Source: Pseudokineococcus lusitanus (GTDB lineage Bacteria; Actinomycetota; Actinomycetes; Actinomycetales; Quadrisphaeraceae). From it: a stretch of 64,000 bases of DNA. The position numbers were made by a program, and so were the translations under genes. Location of the stretch: positions 280,609 to 344,608 of the forward strand of contig NZ_RJKN01000006.1 of the NCBI RefSeq assembly GCF_003751265.1, in the 5' to 3' direction. This document shows, one piece after another, positions 38,941 through 47,526 of the stretch; within the stretch, counting starts at the first letter, position 1, and each line of letters starts with the position of its first letter. The notes below the pieces were generated by a model. That model was not told the origin of the DNA. It made no database searches and saw only the letters and a program-made list of their open reading frames with translations.

Positions 38941-39714
38941 ATGGCGCGGGTCCTGGTCGCGGAGGACAACGTCAAGCAGGCGGCGCTCCTGCGGGCCTAC
39001 CTCGAGCGCGAGGGGCACGCGGTCGTCGTCGTCCACGACGGCCGGCAGGCGGTCGAGGAGGTGCGCCGTGGCGCACCGGACCTCCTCCTGCTCGACGTCA
39101 TGCTGCCCCGGCTCGACGGCCGCGGGGTGCTCCGCGCCCTGCGGGCCGACGGGGTGGAGGTGCCCGTCATCGTCCTGTCGGCGCTCTCGACCGAGCGGGA
39201 CCAGCTGCTCGGCTTCGACCTCGGGGTCGACGACTACGTCGTCAAGCCGTACTCGCCCCGCCAGGTGATGGCCCGCGTGCGGGCGCTGCTCCGGCGCAGC
39301 GCCCGGCCGCCCGTCGCCACGGCCGTGCCCCCGGTCCCCGGCGCCGCGCCGGCCGAGGGGGCGCCGGGCCCCGGGGAGGCGCTCGTGGCCGTCGGCGGCC
39401 TCGTCCTCGACCGGCTGCGCTGCGAGGTGACGGTCGACGGCCGGCCCGTGCGCCTGACGCCGCGGGAGCTCACCCTCCTCGAGGCCCTCGCCGAGCACCC
39501 GGGCCGGGTGCGCTCCCGGCGCGACCTCCTCGTGGCGCTCTCCGGCCCCGGCGTCCACTCCCTCGAGCGGACCGTCGACATGCACGTCATGAACCTCCGC
39601 CGGAAGGTCGAGGAGGACCCGGCGGAGCCCCGCTACCTGCTCACGGTGAAGGGCCGCGGGTACAAGCTCGCCGAGGAGCCGCCGGCGGTCGAGGAGACCG
39701 GTGGTCCTCGCTAG
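38941..39714 (+). CDS. OmpR/PhoB-family response regulator
   Basis: A 257-residue DNA-binding response regulator. The receiver domain (1-120) has the acidic pair E8-D9, phospho-acceptor D52 in LLLDVMLP and the conserved Lys in VVKPYS (near 102). A Pro/Ala linker leads to a winged-helix effector (about 150-245) with VRLTPRELTLLEALAEHPGRVRSRRDLL and the DNA-contacting LERTVDMHVMNLRRKVEEDP helix. ATG 38941 directly follows GGAGGGCGG. It overlaps the kinase gene by 14 nt. Direct repeats upstream of the arginine deiminase gene have the spacing expected for this family. Confidence 0.96.
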   Translation: MARVLVAEDNVKQAALLRAYLEREGHAVVVVHDGRQAVEEVRRGAPDLLLLDVMLPRLDGRGVLRALRADGVEVPVIVLSALSTERDQLLGFDLGVDDYVVKPYSPRQVMARVRALLRRSARPPVATAVPPVPGAAPAEGAPGPGEALVAVGGLVLDRLRCEVTVDGRPVRLTPRELTLLEALAEHPGRVRSRRDLLVALSGPGVHSLERTVDMHVMNLRRKVEEDPAEPRYLLTVKGRGYKLAEEPPAVEETGGPR

Positions 39715-41464
39715 CGTCGCCTCCCGGCTCATCGCGCTGAGCGTCGGCGTCGCCGTCCTGTCGGTCGGGGCGACGACGTGGGTGATCTCCGGTCGGGTGG
39801 AGGCGAGCACGCGCGCGGAGGCGGCGCAGACGCTCGCCGACGACTCGGGCATCTACCAGGCGCTCGTCGACTACGGCGGCCGGAACGCGTCGTGGGAGGA
39901 CGTCGGGCCGACCGTCCGCTCGCTCGCCGAGCACTACGACCGCCGCATCGCGCTGCGCGAGGTGGGCGGCCCCCTCGTCGTCGACTCGGCCGTCCTCCTC
40001 GGCGGCCCGGCGGAGCCGCTGCGGGCCCGCCCCGACGCCACCCTGGACCCGCTCTCGCCGGCCCTCGGCGTCCTCGCGGGCGACACCTTCGACCCCGGGG
40101 GCGTCGACGGGCTCGAGGTCCCGGCCGCTCCGGCGGCCGACCTCGAGGCCAACGCCGGCCGGGTCACGACGGCCACCGCGTGCCTCGACGGGCTGGAGGT
40201 CGGGTACGAGCTCGTCGACCTCCCCGACGGCGTCCGCGACGTCGAGGTCGACTGGCCCGCCGGCTCGACGACGGAGGAGGACGACGCGACGTGGGCCTGC
40301 CTCGAGCCGGTCTACGAGCTGCTCCCCTCCCAGGTCGAGGAGCAGCGGCGGCAGGACGCCACCGTCGTCGCCTGCCTGGCGCGCGCGGGCGTCGGCGCGA
40401 CGGCGGAGCCGGACGGAGGGGGCGTCGTCCTCGACCCGCCCTCGGAGGACGGGGACGAGGCGCTGGAGCGCTGCTACGACCAGGACCTGCGCTCGCGCAC
40501 GGCACCGCCCGTCCAGCTCTTCCTCGGCTCCGAGACGACGGACGGCGCCCTGCTGCGGACCCTGCTCACGGGGCAGACGGCGTCGGCGGCGGTCGCGCTG
40601 CTCGCCGTCGCCGGGCTGACGGCGGGCCTGACGGCCCGGGTCGTCACCGCGCCGCTGCGGCGGCTGTCGGCCGCGGCCCGGCGGATCGGGGCCGGCGACC
40701 TCGGCACCCGGCTCCGGACGGGCGGGCGGGGCGAGGCCGCCGAGGTCGGCGCCGCCTTCGACGCGATGGCCGAGGCGCTGGCGTCCGCCGAGGGCGCACG
40801 ACGGCAGCTCGTCTCCGACGTCGCCCACGAGCTCCGCAACCCGCTCGGCACCATCAGCGGCTCGCTCGAGGCCATCCGGGACGGCGTCTACGAGCCCACG
40901 CCGGAGGTGCTCGACTCGCTCACCGAGGAGGCCGACCACCTGCGCCACCTCGTCGACGACCTGCAGCTGCTCGCGACCGCCGACCGCGGCGCCCTGCACG
41001 TCGAGCGGCACCCGCTCGACCTCGCCGCGCTCGCCCGCAGCGTCGCGGAGGTGCACCTGCCCGCCGCGGCGGCGGCCGGGGTGCGCCTGGAGGTCGCCGC
41101 GCCGCCGACGCTGGCCGGCCACGGCGACGGCGCCCGCCTGCGCCAGGTGCTGACCAACCTCCTCGGCAACGCGCTGCGCCACACGCCGTCCGGCGGTGCC
41201 GTCCGGCTCGTCGTGGCCGCGGCGGGCGACCGGGCCCGGCTCGCCGTCGAGGACACGGGGGAGGGCCTGGACGACGCCGACCTCGAGCGCGTCTTCGAGC
41301 GCTTCTGGCGGGGCGACCCGGCCCGCACGCGCGACGGCGGGGGCAGCGGCCTGGGCCTCGCCATCACCCGGGCGCTCGTGCACGCCCACGGCGGCGAGGT
41401 GAGCGCCGCGGCGACGCCCGGGGGCGGGGCCACCTTCCTCGTCGACCTCCCGCGGCAGGGCTGA
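39701..41464 (+). CDS. Sensor histidine kinase with large extracytoplasmic domain
   Basis: A 587-residue membrane kinase: TM1 (about 10-30), an extracytoplasmic domain of about 255 residues containing several Cys (TACLDGLEV, TWACLEPVYELL, VACLARAGV, ERCYDQDL), TM2 (about 290-315), HAMP (RVVTAPLRRLSAAARRIGAGDLGTRL), HisKA with phospho-His H376 in VAHELRNPLGTI, and HATPase with NLLGNALRHTPSGG (N box), DTGEGLD and GSGLGLAI. The Cys-bearing sensor may use disulfides. It starts at GTG 39701 inside the response-regulator gene end. The next gene downstream encodes the arginine deiminase. Confidence 0.95.
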   Translation: MVLASVASRLIALSVGVAVLSVGATTWVISGRVEASTRAEAAQTLADDSGIYQALVDYGGRNASWEDVGPTVRSLAEHYDRRIALREVGGPLVVDSAVLLGGPAEPLRARPDATLDPLSPALGVLAGDTFDPGGVDGLEVPAAPAADLEANAGRVTTATACLDGLEVGYELVDLPDGVRDVEVDWPAGSTTEEDDATWACLEPVYELLPSQVEEQRRQDATVVACLARAGVGATAEPDGGGVVLDPPSEDGDEALERCYDQDLRSRTAPPVQLFLGSETTDGALLRTLLTGQTASAAVALLAVAGLTAGLTARVVTAPLRRLSAAARRIGAGDLGTRLRTGGRGEAAEVGAAFDAMAEALASAEGARRQLVSDVAHELRNPLGTISGSLEAIRDGVYEPTPEVLDSLTEEADHLRHLVDDLQLLATADRGALHVERHPLDLAALARSVAEVHLPAAAAAGVRLEVAAPPTLAGHGDGARLRQVLTNLLGNALRHTPSGGAVRLVVAAAGDRARLAVEDTGEGLDDADLERVFERFWRGDPARTRDGGGSGLGLAITRALVHAHGGEVSAAATPGGGATFLVDLPRQG

Positions 41465-41550
41465 CCGGGCGGGCGGCGGCCCTCCCGCGGGGTCGTGGGG
41501 CGTGCCCGCGACGCCCGGCCGCGCGCCGCGACGCCCGGACGCGTGAGCGT

Positions 41551-41568
41551 CGTGTCAAGGACGTGTCA
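41551..41568 (+). promoter_or_regulatory. 11-bp-spaced direct repeats upstream of the arginine deiminase gene
   Basis: Two identical heptamers CGTGTCA (41551-41557 and 41562-41568) are separated by 4 bp. OmpR/PhoB-type regulators bind head-to-tail repeats with this 11-bp period; the E. coli Pho box uses CTGTCA units. A -10-like GATGCT lies about 40 bp downstream (41608-41613), so an activator position is plausible. The cognate regulator could be the one encoded 2 kb upstream. Confidence 0.45.
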
Positions 41569-41704
41569 GTTGTGCAACGACGCCTGCGGGGAGGCCCCGC
41601 CGCCGACGATGCTCCCCCCGCGGGCCCTCGCCCGCGGGCGTCCGACGGCGTGCGCCCCGACCCACCGTCCCGCCGCGCCGGCGGGACGCACGACCGGAGG
41701 TCCC

Positions 41705-43624
41705 ATGCGTCCCACGTCCTCGGTGCCCCCTGCCCCCGGGGCCCCCGGTGCCCGCCGCCGGGGCGCCCGCGGCGCCCTCGCCGTCGCCTCCGCCGCCCTC
41801 GCGGTGGCGCTCGTGGGCGCGACCGGCGTCGGCCCGGCCGCCGCGGCCGCGACGCCGCCCGTCCCCGACCTCCGCGTGGACAGCGACCGCGACGGCGCCG
41901 TCGACCTACGCGCCGGTGCGGTCGCCGACGAGGCCGGCGAGCTCGCCGCGACGGCCGTGATGCTGCCCAACCTCGACGACGACTCCGGCCGCTGCCGCAC
42001 CGCCCTCGGCGGCAAGAACCCGCTGCGGGTCGACGACGCCGTCCTCGCCGGGTGCTCCGACGCCGCCGACCGGGTCGTCAACGGCCCGTACGACGCCCTC
42101 GACCTCGCGCCCGTGCACCTGCGCCCGGTCGCCGGCCTGCCGCGCGGGGCGACCGGCGCGGTGCGGGTCAGCGGCGGCGACGCCCACGTCACCGTCTTCC
42201 TCCGCACCGGCAGCTCCGGGACGGCGTGGCAGCACCTGCCGTCCGGCTCCCGCCTCACCGCGGCGCAGCTCGCGTCCGGGCTGCAGCTCGGCGTCGAGGC
42301 CCGCGACGTCCGCCGCTCGACCCGCGGCTGGGACGGCACGGTGACGGTCGCGGTCGACGTCCTCGTGGACGGCCGCCGCTCCACCGACGAGGTGCGCCTG
42401 CGCGTGGCGCCGCTCCTCACCCACCACCACCTGCAGCGCTCCGAGGGCGTCCTCGTCCAGGCCCCCGGCCAGGACACGTCCGACCGGAGGTTCGTCGCGG
42501 CCGTCACGGCGGCGGCGGAGGCGGCGCGGGTGGTCGGCGGCGTCACGACGCTCGCGACGGGCGGCGACCGCTGGGTGCAGGACGTCGTCGAGCCGGCGTA
42601 CGCGTCGATGCCGACGGCCGGCGGGGGCGTCCGCTCGATGCGGCTGCTCCTGCGCTCGGACCAGGACCGCGAGGCCGGCCGCGCCGTCTACGGGCTGCGC
42701 GGGCGCGACGTCGGCGTCGTCTGGATGGGCGCGGGCGCCGGCTGGGAGACGCTCGACTCGATGGGCAACCTCGAGACGGTGCCGCCGCACCGCGCGCCGG
42801 GCGGGAAGGACTACCCGGCGGGGCGGATCGTCATGGGGCAGCGGTACGACGCCCGCGGGCGCGTGACCGAGGCGCCGTCGGCGCGGGTGCTCGACCTGCT
42901 GCGCGCCCAGGGCCGCCAGGACCCGCTGATGCTCGACACGAGCTTCCTCGCCGTCGGCCACGTCGACGAGATGTTCCAGTTCGTGCCCGCGCCGACCCCG
43001 CGGGGCTGGGCGCTCGTCGCGGCGTCGCCGCGCGAGGGCCTCGACCTGCTCCGGCGGGCGAGCGCCGCGGGCGCCGGCTCCTCGACGGTCGTCGACCGGT
43101 GGGACGAGGAGCTGACGGTCGACCAGGCCATCGGCACCGGCCGCCGGAGCCTCGTCGGTGACAACGAGCGGGCCGCGGCGGTCATCGACAAGAACATCGC
43201 CACGATCCGCGCGGCCACGGGGCTCGGCGCCGACGAGGTCGTCACCCTCCCCGCGCTGTACGGCTCGCTCGACGGCTTCGCCGCCGCCGCGGCGACCGAC
43301 GTCGTCGGCGAGGAGGCGTGGGCCGGCAACCAGCTGGCGCCGCTGGGCGTCACGGCGGCCGACGTGGAGGGCGCCTCGCAGGCGGCCTTCGTCCCGGGCG
43401 CGGTCAACGGCCTGCTCACGGGCCGCCGCGACGTCCTCGTGGCGAAGCAGTTCGGCGTCCAGGTGGGCGGCCGGGACGTCTTCGCCGACCGGGTGCAGGC
43501 CGCCTACGCCTCGCTCGGCATCCGCACGACCTTCGTCGACGACTGGCACACGTACCACGTGGGCCTCGGCGAGGTGCACTGCGGCACCAACAGCCTCCGG
43601 GACACCACGCGCCGCTGGTGGTGA
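41705..43624 (+). CDS. Secreted protein-arginine deiminase (vertebrate-type PAD family)
   Basis: A 639-residue exported enzyme predicted to convert peptidyl-arginine to citrulline. A signal peptide (RRRGARGALAVASAALAVALVGATGVGPAAAAA, cleavage near 50) precedes a PAD middle-like domain (LRVDSDRDGAVDL, VMLPNLDDDSGRC) and the pentein catalytic domain. Residues equivalent to human PAD4 Asp350, His471, Asp473 and Cys645 are present: D293 in DRWVQD, H419 and D421 in VGHVDEM, C626 in GEVHCGTN. Q292 and E296 match calcium ligands Gln349 and Glu353. ATG 41705 has GGAGG 5 nt upstream. It is unrelated to Porphyromonas PPAD in sequence. It lies directly after a two-component pair and ends the run of plus-strand genes. 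Confidence 0.9.
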   Translation: MRPTSSVPPAPGAPGARRRGARGALAVASAALAVALVGATGVGPAAAAATPPVPDLRVDSDRDGAVDLRAGAVADEAGELAATAVMLPNLDDDSGRCRTALGGKNPLRVDDAVLAGCSDAADRVVNGPYDALDLAPVHLRPVAGLPRGATGAVRVSGGDAHVTVFLRTGSSGTAWQHLPSGSRLTAAQLASGLQLGVEARDVRRSTRGWDGTVTVAVDVLVDGRRSTDEVRLRVAPLLTHHHLQRSEGVLVQAPGQDTSDRRFVAAVTAAAEAARVVGGVTTLATGGDRWVQDVVEPAYASMPTAGGGVRSMRLLLRSDQDREAGRAVYGLRGRDVGVVWMGAGAGWETLDSMGNLETVPPHRAPGGKDYPAGRIVMGQRYDARGRVTEAPSARVLDLLRAQGRQDPLMLDTSFLAVGHVDEMFQFVPAPTPRGWALVAASPREGLDLLRRASAAGAGSSTVVDRWDEELTVDQAIGTGRRSLVGDNERAAAVIDKNIATIRAATGLGADEVVTLPALYGSLDGFAAAAATDVVGEEAWAGNQLAPLGVTAADVEGASQAAFVPGAVNGLLTGRRDVLVAKQFGVQVGGRDVFADRVQAAYASLGIRTTFVDDWHTYHVGLGEVHCGTNSLRDTTRRWW

Positions 43625-43628
43625 CGCG

Positions 43629-43672
43629 GGACCGCCGGTCGGGGAGGGTCCCTCAGGCCCGGCCGGCGGTCC
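43629..43672. terminator. Hairpin between convergent deiminase and phosphatase genes
   Basis: A 10-bp perfect stem (43629-43638 with 43663-43672) with a 24-nt loop. The right arm lies in the last codons of the convergent phosphatase gene, so it could end transcripts from the left. Confidence 0.5.
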
Positions 43673-45440
43673 CCGGGACCTCGACCGACCCTGCCTGCTC
43701 GGCCGGCCCCGCCGGCTCGGTCCGCGCGACGAGCAGCGCGACGTCGTCGCCGCCGTGCCCGCCGACCATGTCGGCGAGCAGGGCGTCGGCCAGCGCGTCC
43801 GGCCCGAGCCCCGCGTGCCGGGCGACGGCGCGCACGAGCTCGGCCATGCCGTCGCGGACCGGGCGGTCGCGCCGCTCGACGAGGCCGTCGGTGTAGAGCA
43901 GCAGCGTGCTGCCGGGCGGGACGAGGAGCTCGTGGTCGGTGCGGGCGACGTCGTCGCGCACCCCCAGCAGCAGGTCGCTGCGGCCCTCGACGAGCAGGGC
44001 CGCGCCGTCGGGGAGCAGGAGCACGGGCGGCAGGTGCCCGGCGCTCGACCACGCCACCCGCCGGGCGCCCCCGTCCCCGTCCGCGGGCGGCGCCACCCGG
44101 GCGAGCAGGCAGGTCGCCAGGCCCGTGAGGTGCAGGCCGGCCATCGCCTCGTCGACGTGCCGCAGCACCCGGCCGGGCGTCTCGCGGTGCGCCCAGACGA
44201 GCGAGCGGACGAGCGAGCGGAGCTGGCCCATGGCCGCCGCCGCGGTGACGTCGTGGCCGACGACGTCGCCGATGACGAGGTGCGTCGCCCCGTCGGGCGT
44301 GACGACGGCGTCGTACCAGTCCCCGCCGACCTGGGCGCCGTCCGCCGTGGGCACGTACCGCTCGGCGAGCTCGAGGTCCGCGGTCCGGGGCAGGTCGGTG
44401 AGCATCGCGAGCTGGAGGGTCGTCGCCGCGGTGCGCTGCGCGACGAGCAGCTCGGCGCGGGCGAGGGCCTGGGCGGTGTACCGGGTCATCGCCTCCGCGA
44501 CGTCGCGGACGTCCTCCTCCGGCGGGCCCGCGGTGGGCCAGGCGAGGACGAGCACGCCGACGGTGCGGTCGACGACGAGCGGCAGCACGGCGGTCGTGCC
44601 CTCGGCGCCCCCGTCGAGCCGCGTCGCGGGGTGGCCGGCGAGGAGGGCGGCACGGTCGACGGCGAGCACCGGCCGCCCGGTGAGCGCCGCGGCCGACAGG
44701 GCGTCCCCGCGGCGGTCCAGCCGGCGCCCCGCGGGGGCGTCGCCGTCGAGGGTGACCCGCACCAGCCGGCGGCGGCTCTCGTCGAGCAGGTGCAGCTCCG
44801 CATGCCGGGTGCCGAGGTGCTCGTGCGCGAGCGGGAGCACGGCGGCGAGGACGTCGGACGGCGTCGCCGTCCCCGACAGGTGCTCGGAGAGCTCGAGGAG
44901 CAGGCGCGAGTGCCGCCCCTCGGCGGCCGCGGCCATCCAGGCGCCGCGGGACTCGACGAGGGCCAGGGCGGCGTCCTCGCGCAGCTGCCGCAGGGCGATC
45001 TCGCTGGAGCAGGCGGCGGCGAGGTCGAGCAGGACGGCCACGTCCTCCTCGGTCCACTCCCGCGGCCGGTCGTCGACGGCGCACAGCGAGCCGACGACGA
45101 CCCCCCGCGCGTCGCGCAGCGGCGCCCCGGCGTAGGCGACGACGCCGAGGACGTCGACGTCCACGTCGGCCAGGCGCGGGTGCCCCCGGACGTCGCCGAC
45201 GACGAGCGGGGCCTCGTCCGCGACGACGACCTGGCACACCGAGGCGCGGCGGGGCGCGCGCCGACTGAGCTGGTACTCGGCGGGCAGACCCACGGCGCCG
45301 GGCATGAGCTGGGCGTCCGGGGTGACGAAGGACACCAGCGCGGTGCTCACGCCGAGCTGGGCGCGCACGAGCCGGGCGAAGAGGTCCAGGTCGGGGTCCG
45401 CCGGCACGGACGCGAGGTCGTCCGGGTCGGCGACGGTCAT
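43653..45440 (-). CDS. GAF-GAF-SpoIIE phosphatase (PP2C type)
   Basis: A 595-residue soluble RsbU-like phosphatase. GAF 1 (about 15-160) includes SVCQVVVADEAPLVVGDVRGHPRL and GSLCAVDDRPREWTEED; GAF 2 (about 185-340) follows; the SpoIIE domain (about 365-580) has metal residues in GGDWYDAV, IGDVVGHDVTAAAAMGQLRSL and GGDDVALLVAR, and LLLYTDGLVERRDRP. ATG 45440 has no Shine-Dalgarno motif but GATGAT lies 6 nt before it, the leaderless pattern. With the phosphatase at 2.1 kb it is the second PP2C gene in the window and could act on the STAS proteins encoded here. Confidence 0.93.
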   Translation of the reverse strand: MTVADPDDLASVPADPDLDLFARLVRAQLGVSTALVSFVTPDAQLMPGAVGLPAEYQLSRRAPRRASVCQVVVADEAPLVVGDVRGHPRLADVDVDVLGVVAYAGAPLRDARGVVVGSLCAVDDRPREWTEEDVAVLLDLAAACSSEIALRQLREDAALALVESRGAWMAAAAEGRHSRLLLELSEHLSGTATPSDVLAAVLPLAHEHLGTRHAELHLLDESRRRLVRVTLDGDAPAGRRLDRRGDALSAAALTGRPVLAVDRAALLAGHPATRLDGGAEGTTAVLPLVVDRTVGVLVLAWPTAGPPEEDVRDVAEAMTRYTAQALARAELLVAQRTAATTLQLAMLTDLPRTADLELAERYVPTADGAQVGGDWYDAVVTPDGATHLVIGDVVGHDVTAAAAMGQLRSLVRSLVWAHRETPGRVLRHVDEAMAGLHLTGLATCLLARVAPPADGDGGARRVAWSSAGHLPPVLLLPDGAALLVEGRSDLLLGVRDDVARTDHELLVPPGSTLLLYTDGLVERRDRPVRDGMAELVRAVARHAGLGPDALADALLADMVGGHGGDDVALLVARTEPAGPAEQAGSVEVPGTAGRA

Positions 45441-45572
45441 GGCCGCATCATCGCTCCCCGGGCCCGTCGTTGTCTGCGCCCGTGGCCGTCACGGGATGCG
45501 CGGGAGAGTGACGCGACGTGACCGTGACCGTCCCGCGCTGAAGAAGGACCCCGGCCTGCCGACGGGTGACCC

Positions 45573-46658
45573 GTGGACTTCTTCACGCCCCGGGACGCGC
45601 GCGGCGCCGCGCGGACGCTGCACGGCGTCATGCTGCTGGCCGCCGCGGTCCTCGGCGTCTACGTCCTCCTGGACCCGCCGGCCGTCGGCCTGCCCCTCGC
45701 CGTGGGGATCGTCGTGGCGCTGGCCGGGGGCGCCCTCGCCCTGCGGGTCGGCGCCGGGCGGGTGCCCGGCTGGGTCTTCGTGGCCGTGCCCGTCCTCGGC
45801 GTCGTGCTCGTCGCGACGCTCGACGTCGTCACCAGCGACGCGACGACGGCGGCCCAGGTCTTCTTCCTGCTGCCGGTCCTCTTCAGCGCCGCCTACCTCC
45901 GGCGGAGCGCGGCGTGGGCGGTGACGGCCGTCGCCGTGGCCGGGGAGGCGCTCACCGTCTTCTGGCTGCTGCCGCCCACGGTCGCCGTCGTCGACGCCGC
46001 CTTCGTCGGGTCCGTCGCCGTCGTCATGACCTTCGTGCTCACCCGCGCCAACGGGCGCACCGACGAGGTCGTGGCCGAGCTCCGCCACCAGGCCGCGGTG
46101 GACCCGCTCACCGGGCTCGTCACCCGCCGGGTCCTCGACGACGCCGCGTCGTGCGCGCTGAGCGGGGCCGAGGCCGCCGCCGGGACGGCGCTCGTCGTCG
46201 TGGACCTCGACCACTTCAAGCAGGTCAACGACACCCACGGGCACCCGGTCGGCGACGCGATGCTCGTGCACGTGGCCGGGCTGCTGCGCGAGGCGATGGG
46301 CCCGCGGGCCGTCGTGAGCCGCCTGGGCGGGGACGAGCTCGCCGCCCTCCTGCCGGGCACGACGGCGACGGCGGCCCTGACCAGGGCGCACCACTTCGTG
46401 GGCACCGTCCGGGCCCGGCCGCTCGTGCTGGCCTCGGGCGAGGTCCCGCTCGTCGTCCGGGCGACCGTGAGCGTCGGCGTGGCCCACGCGCCCGAGCACG
46501 CCGCCGACCTCCTCGGCATGTACCGGGCCGCCGACGGCGCCCTCTACGCCGTCAAGGAGGCCGGCCGGGACGGGGCGGCCGGCGCGACGGCGACGCCCGA
46601 CGGGACGCCGGGCGTCCCCGCCCCGCGCCAAGAAACGCCGGCCGTCGTCCGCGGCTGA
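45573..46658 (+). CDS. Membrane GGDEF protein with variant GGDEL signature
   Basis: A 361-residue predicted diguanylate cyclase with six hydrophobic helices (about 15-155), a short linker and a GGDEF domain (about 165-330) containing DPLTGLVTRRVLDD and VDLDHFKQVNDTHGH. The signature is RLGGDELA, with Leu replacing the usual Phe; the catalytic Asp/Glu are kept. No RxxD inhibitory site is seen (MGPR at that position). The GTG start has no clear Shine-Dalgarno motif. A Pro/Thr tail follows the domain. It is divergent from the PP2C gene. Confidence 0.9.
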   Translation: MDFFTPRDARGAARTLHGVMLLAAAVLGVYVLLDPPAVGLPLAVGIVVALAGGALALRVGAGRVPGWVFVAVPVLGVVLVATLDVVTSDATTAAQVFFLLPVLFSAAYLRRSAAWAVTAVAVAGEALTVFWLLPPTVAVVDAAFVGSVAVVMTFVLTRANGRTDEVVAELRHQAAVDPLTGLVTRRVLDDAASCALSGAEAAAGTALVVVDLDHFKQVNDTHGHPVGDAMLVHVAGLLREAMGPRAVVSRLGGDELAALLPGTTATAALTRAHHFVGTVRARPLVLASGEVPLVVRATVSVGVAHAPEHAADLLGMYRAADGALYAVKEAGRDGAAGATATPDGTPGVPAPRQETPAVVRG

Positions 46659-46667
46659 GGCGCGGGG

Positions 46668-46713
46668 ACGACGACGGCGGCCGCCCCCGGGAGGGGACGG
46701 CCGCCGTCGTCGT
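46668..46713. terminator. Bidirectional hairpin terminator
   Basis: A perfect 16-bp stem (46668-46683 with 46698-46713) with a 14-nt loop lies between the GGDEL gene and a convergent membrane-protein gene. Confidence 0.88.
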
Positions 46714-46726
46714 GCGGGGCCGCTGG

Positions 46727-47284
46727 TCAGGAGCCGGTCTGCTCCTGCATCTGGTCGAGCTGCTGCGGCGCCTGGTCGACGAGCTCCTGGACCTGCGTCT
46801 GCAGGCGCTGGACGGCCTGGTCGTCGTTGAGGAACGTCGAGACGCCGATGATCGTGAGGATGCTCAGGAGGAAGACGAGCCCCGCCATGACCAGCCCGGC
46901 GACGGCCAGCCCCTTGCCGGTGACGCCGCGGCGCTTGGTCATCTTGAGCCCGGCGACGCCGAGCACGATGCCGATGATCGACAGCACGAGGGCCAGCGGC
47001 GCGAGGATGAGCGTGAGGAAGCTCAGCAGCGCCGAGAGGCCGAAGACGAGGGCGAAGGTGGCCGCCGCGCTCGTCTTCGCGGGGGCGGGCTCGCGGACGT
47101 CGTCGCGGTCGTGCCGACCGGCCGTGCGGACGTCGCGGTCGCGCAGGTCGCGGTCGCGGACGTCGTCGTGGCGGGCGTCGCGGTGGCGGACGTCGTCGCG
47201 GACGTCGCGGACGTCGTCGCGCAGGCCGTCACGACGGGCGTCGCCGTCACGGGGCGGGGTGCTCGGGCTGGGGGTGTGGGCCAT
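46727..47284 (-). CDS. DUF4190-like membrane protein with Arg-Asp repeat tail
   Basis: A 185-residue protein. Residues 15-65 are an extraordinary run of alternating Arg and Asp (RDDVRDVRDDVRHRDARH then more), encoded by GC-rich quasi-repeats. Two hydrophobic hairpin helices follow (ATFALVFGLSALLSFLTLILAPLALVLSIIGIVLGVAGL and GLAVAGLVMAGLVFLLSILTIIGVSTF), a DUF4190-like arrangement, then a Gln-rich coiled-coil-like tail (QRLQTQVQELVDQAPQQLDQMQEQ). ATG 47284 has GGAGG 6 nt upstream. The zwitterionic tail could mediate self-association or bind nucleic acid; function unknown. Confidence 0.85.
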   Translation of the reverse strand: MAHTPSPSTPPRDGDARRDGLRDDVRDVRDDVRHRDARHDDVRDRDLRDRDVRTAGRHDRDDVREPAPAKTSAAATFALVFGLSALLSFLTLILAPLALVLSIIGIVLGVAGLKMTKRRGVTGKGLAVAGLVMAGLVFLLSILTIIGVSTFLNDDQAVQRLQTQVQELVDQAPQQLDQMQEQTGS

Positions 47285-47526
47285 GGTGACCTCCGGGGGT
47301 CGACGGGATGTGCGCCGCGACGGGGCTGCCGTGGCCGGTGTGACGGATGTGCTTGCTGAGAGTGACCGTAGGGACACGTCGTGCGGCCCGCACCTCGGGC
47401 GACCCTCTCGCTCGCCGCGACCTGCGGCGCTCGCCGTGCCCCGGACGGGCGCACCCGGCACGGTGAGGGCGGGCCGTCGTGGTACGCCGCACGGCCCGTG
47501 GTGCCGACGGGGGAGGTATGGACGTC

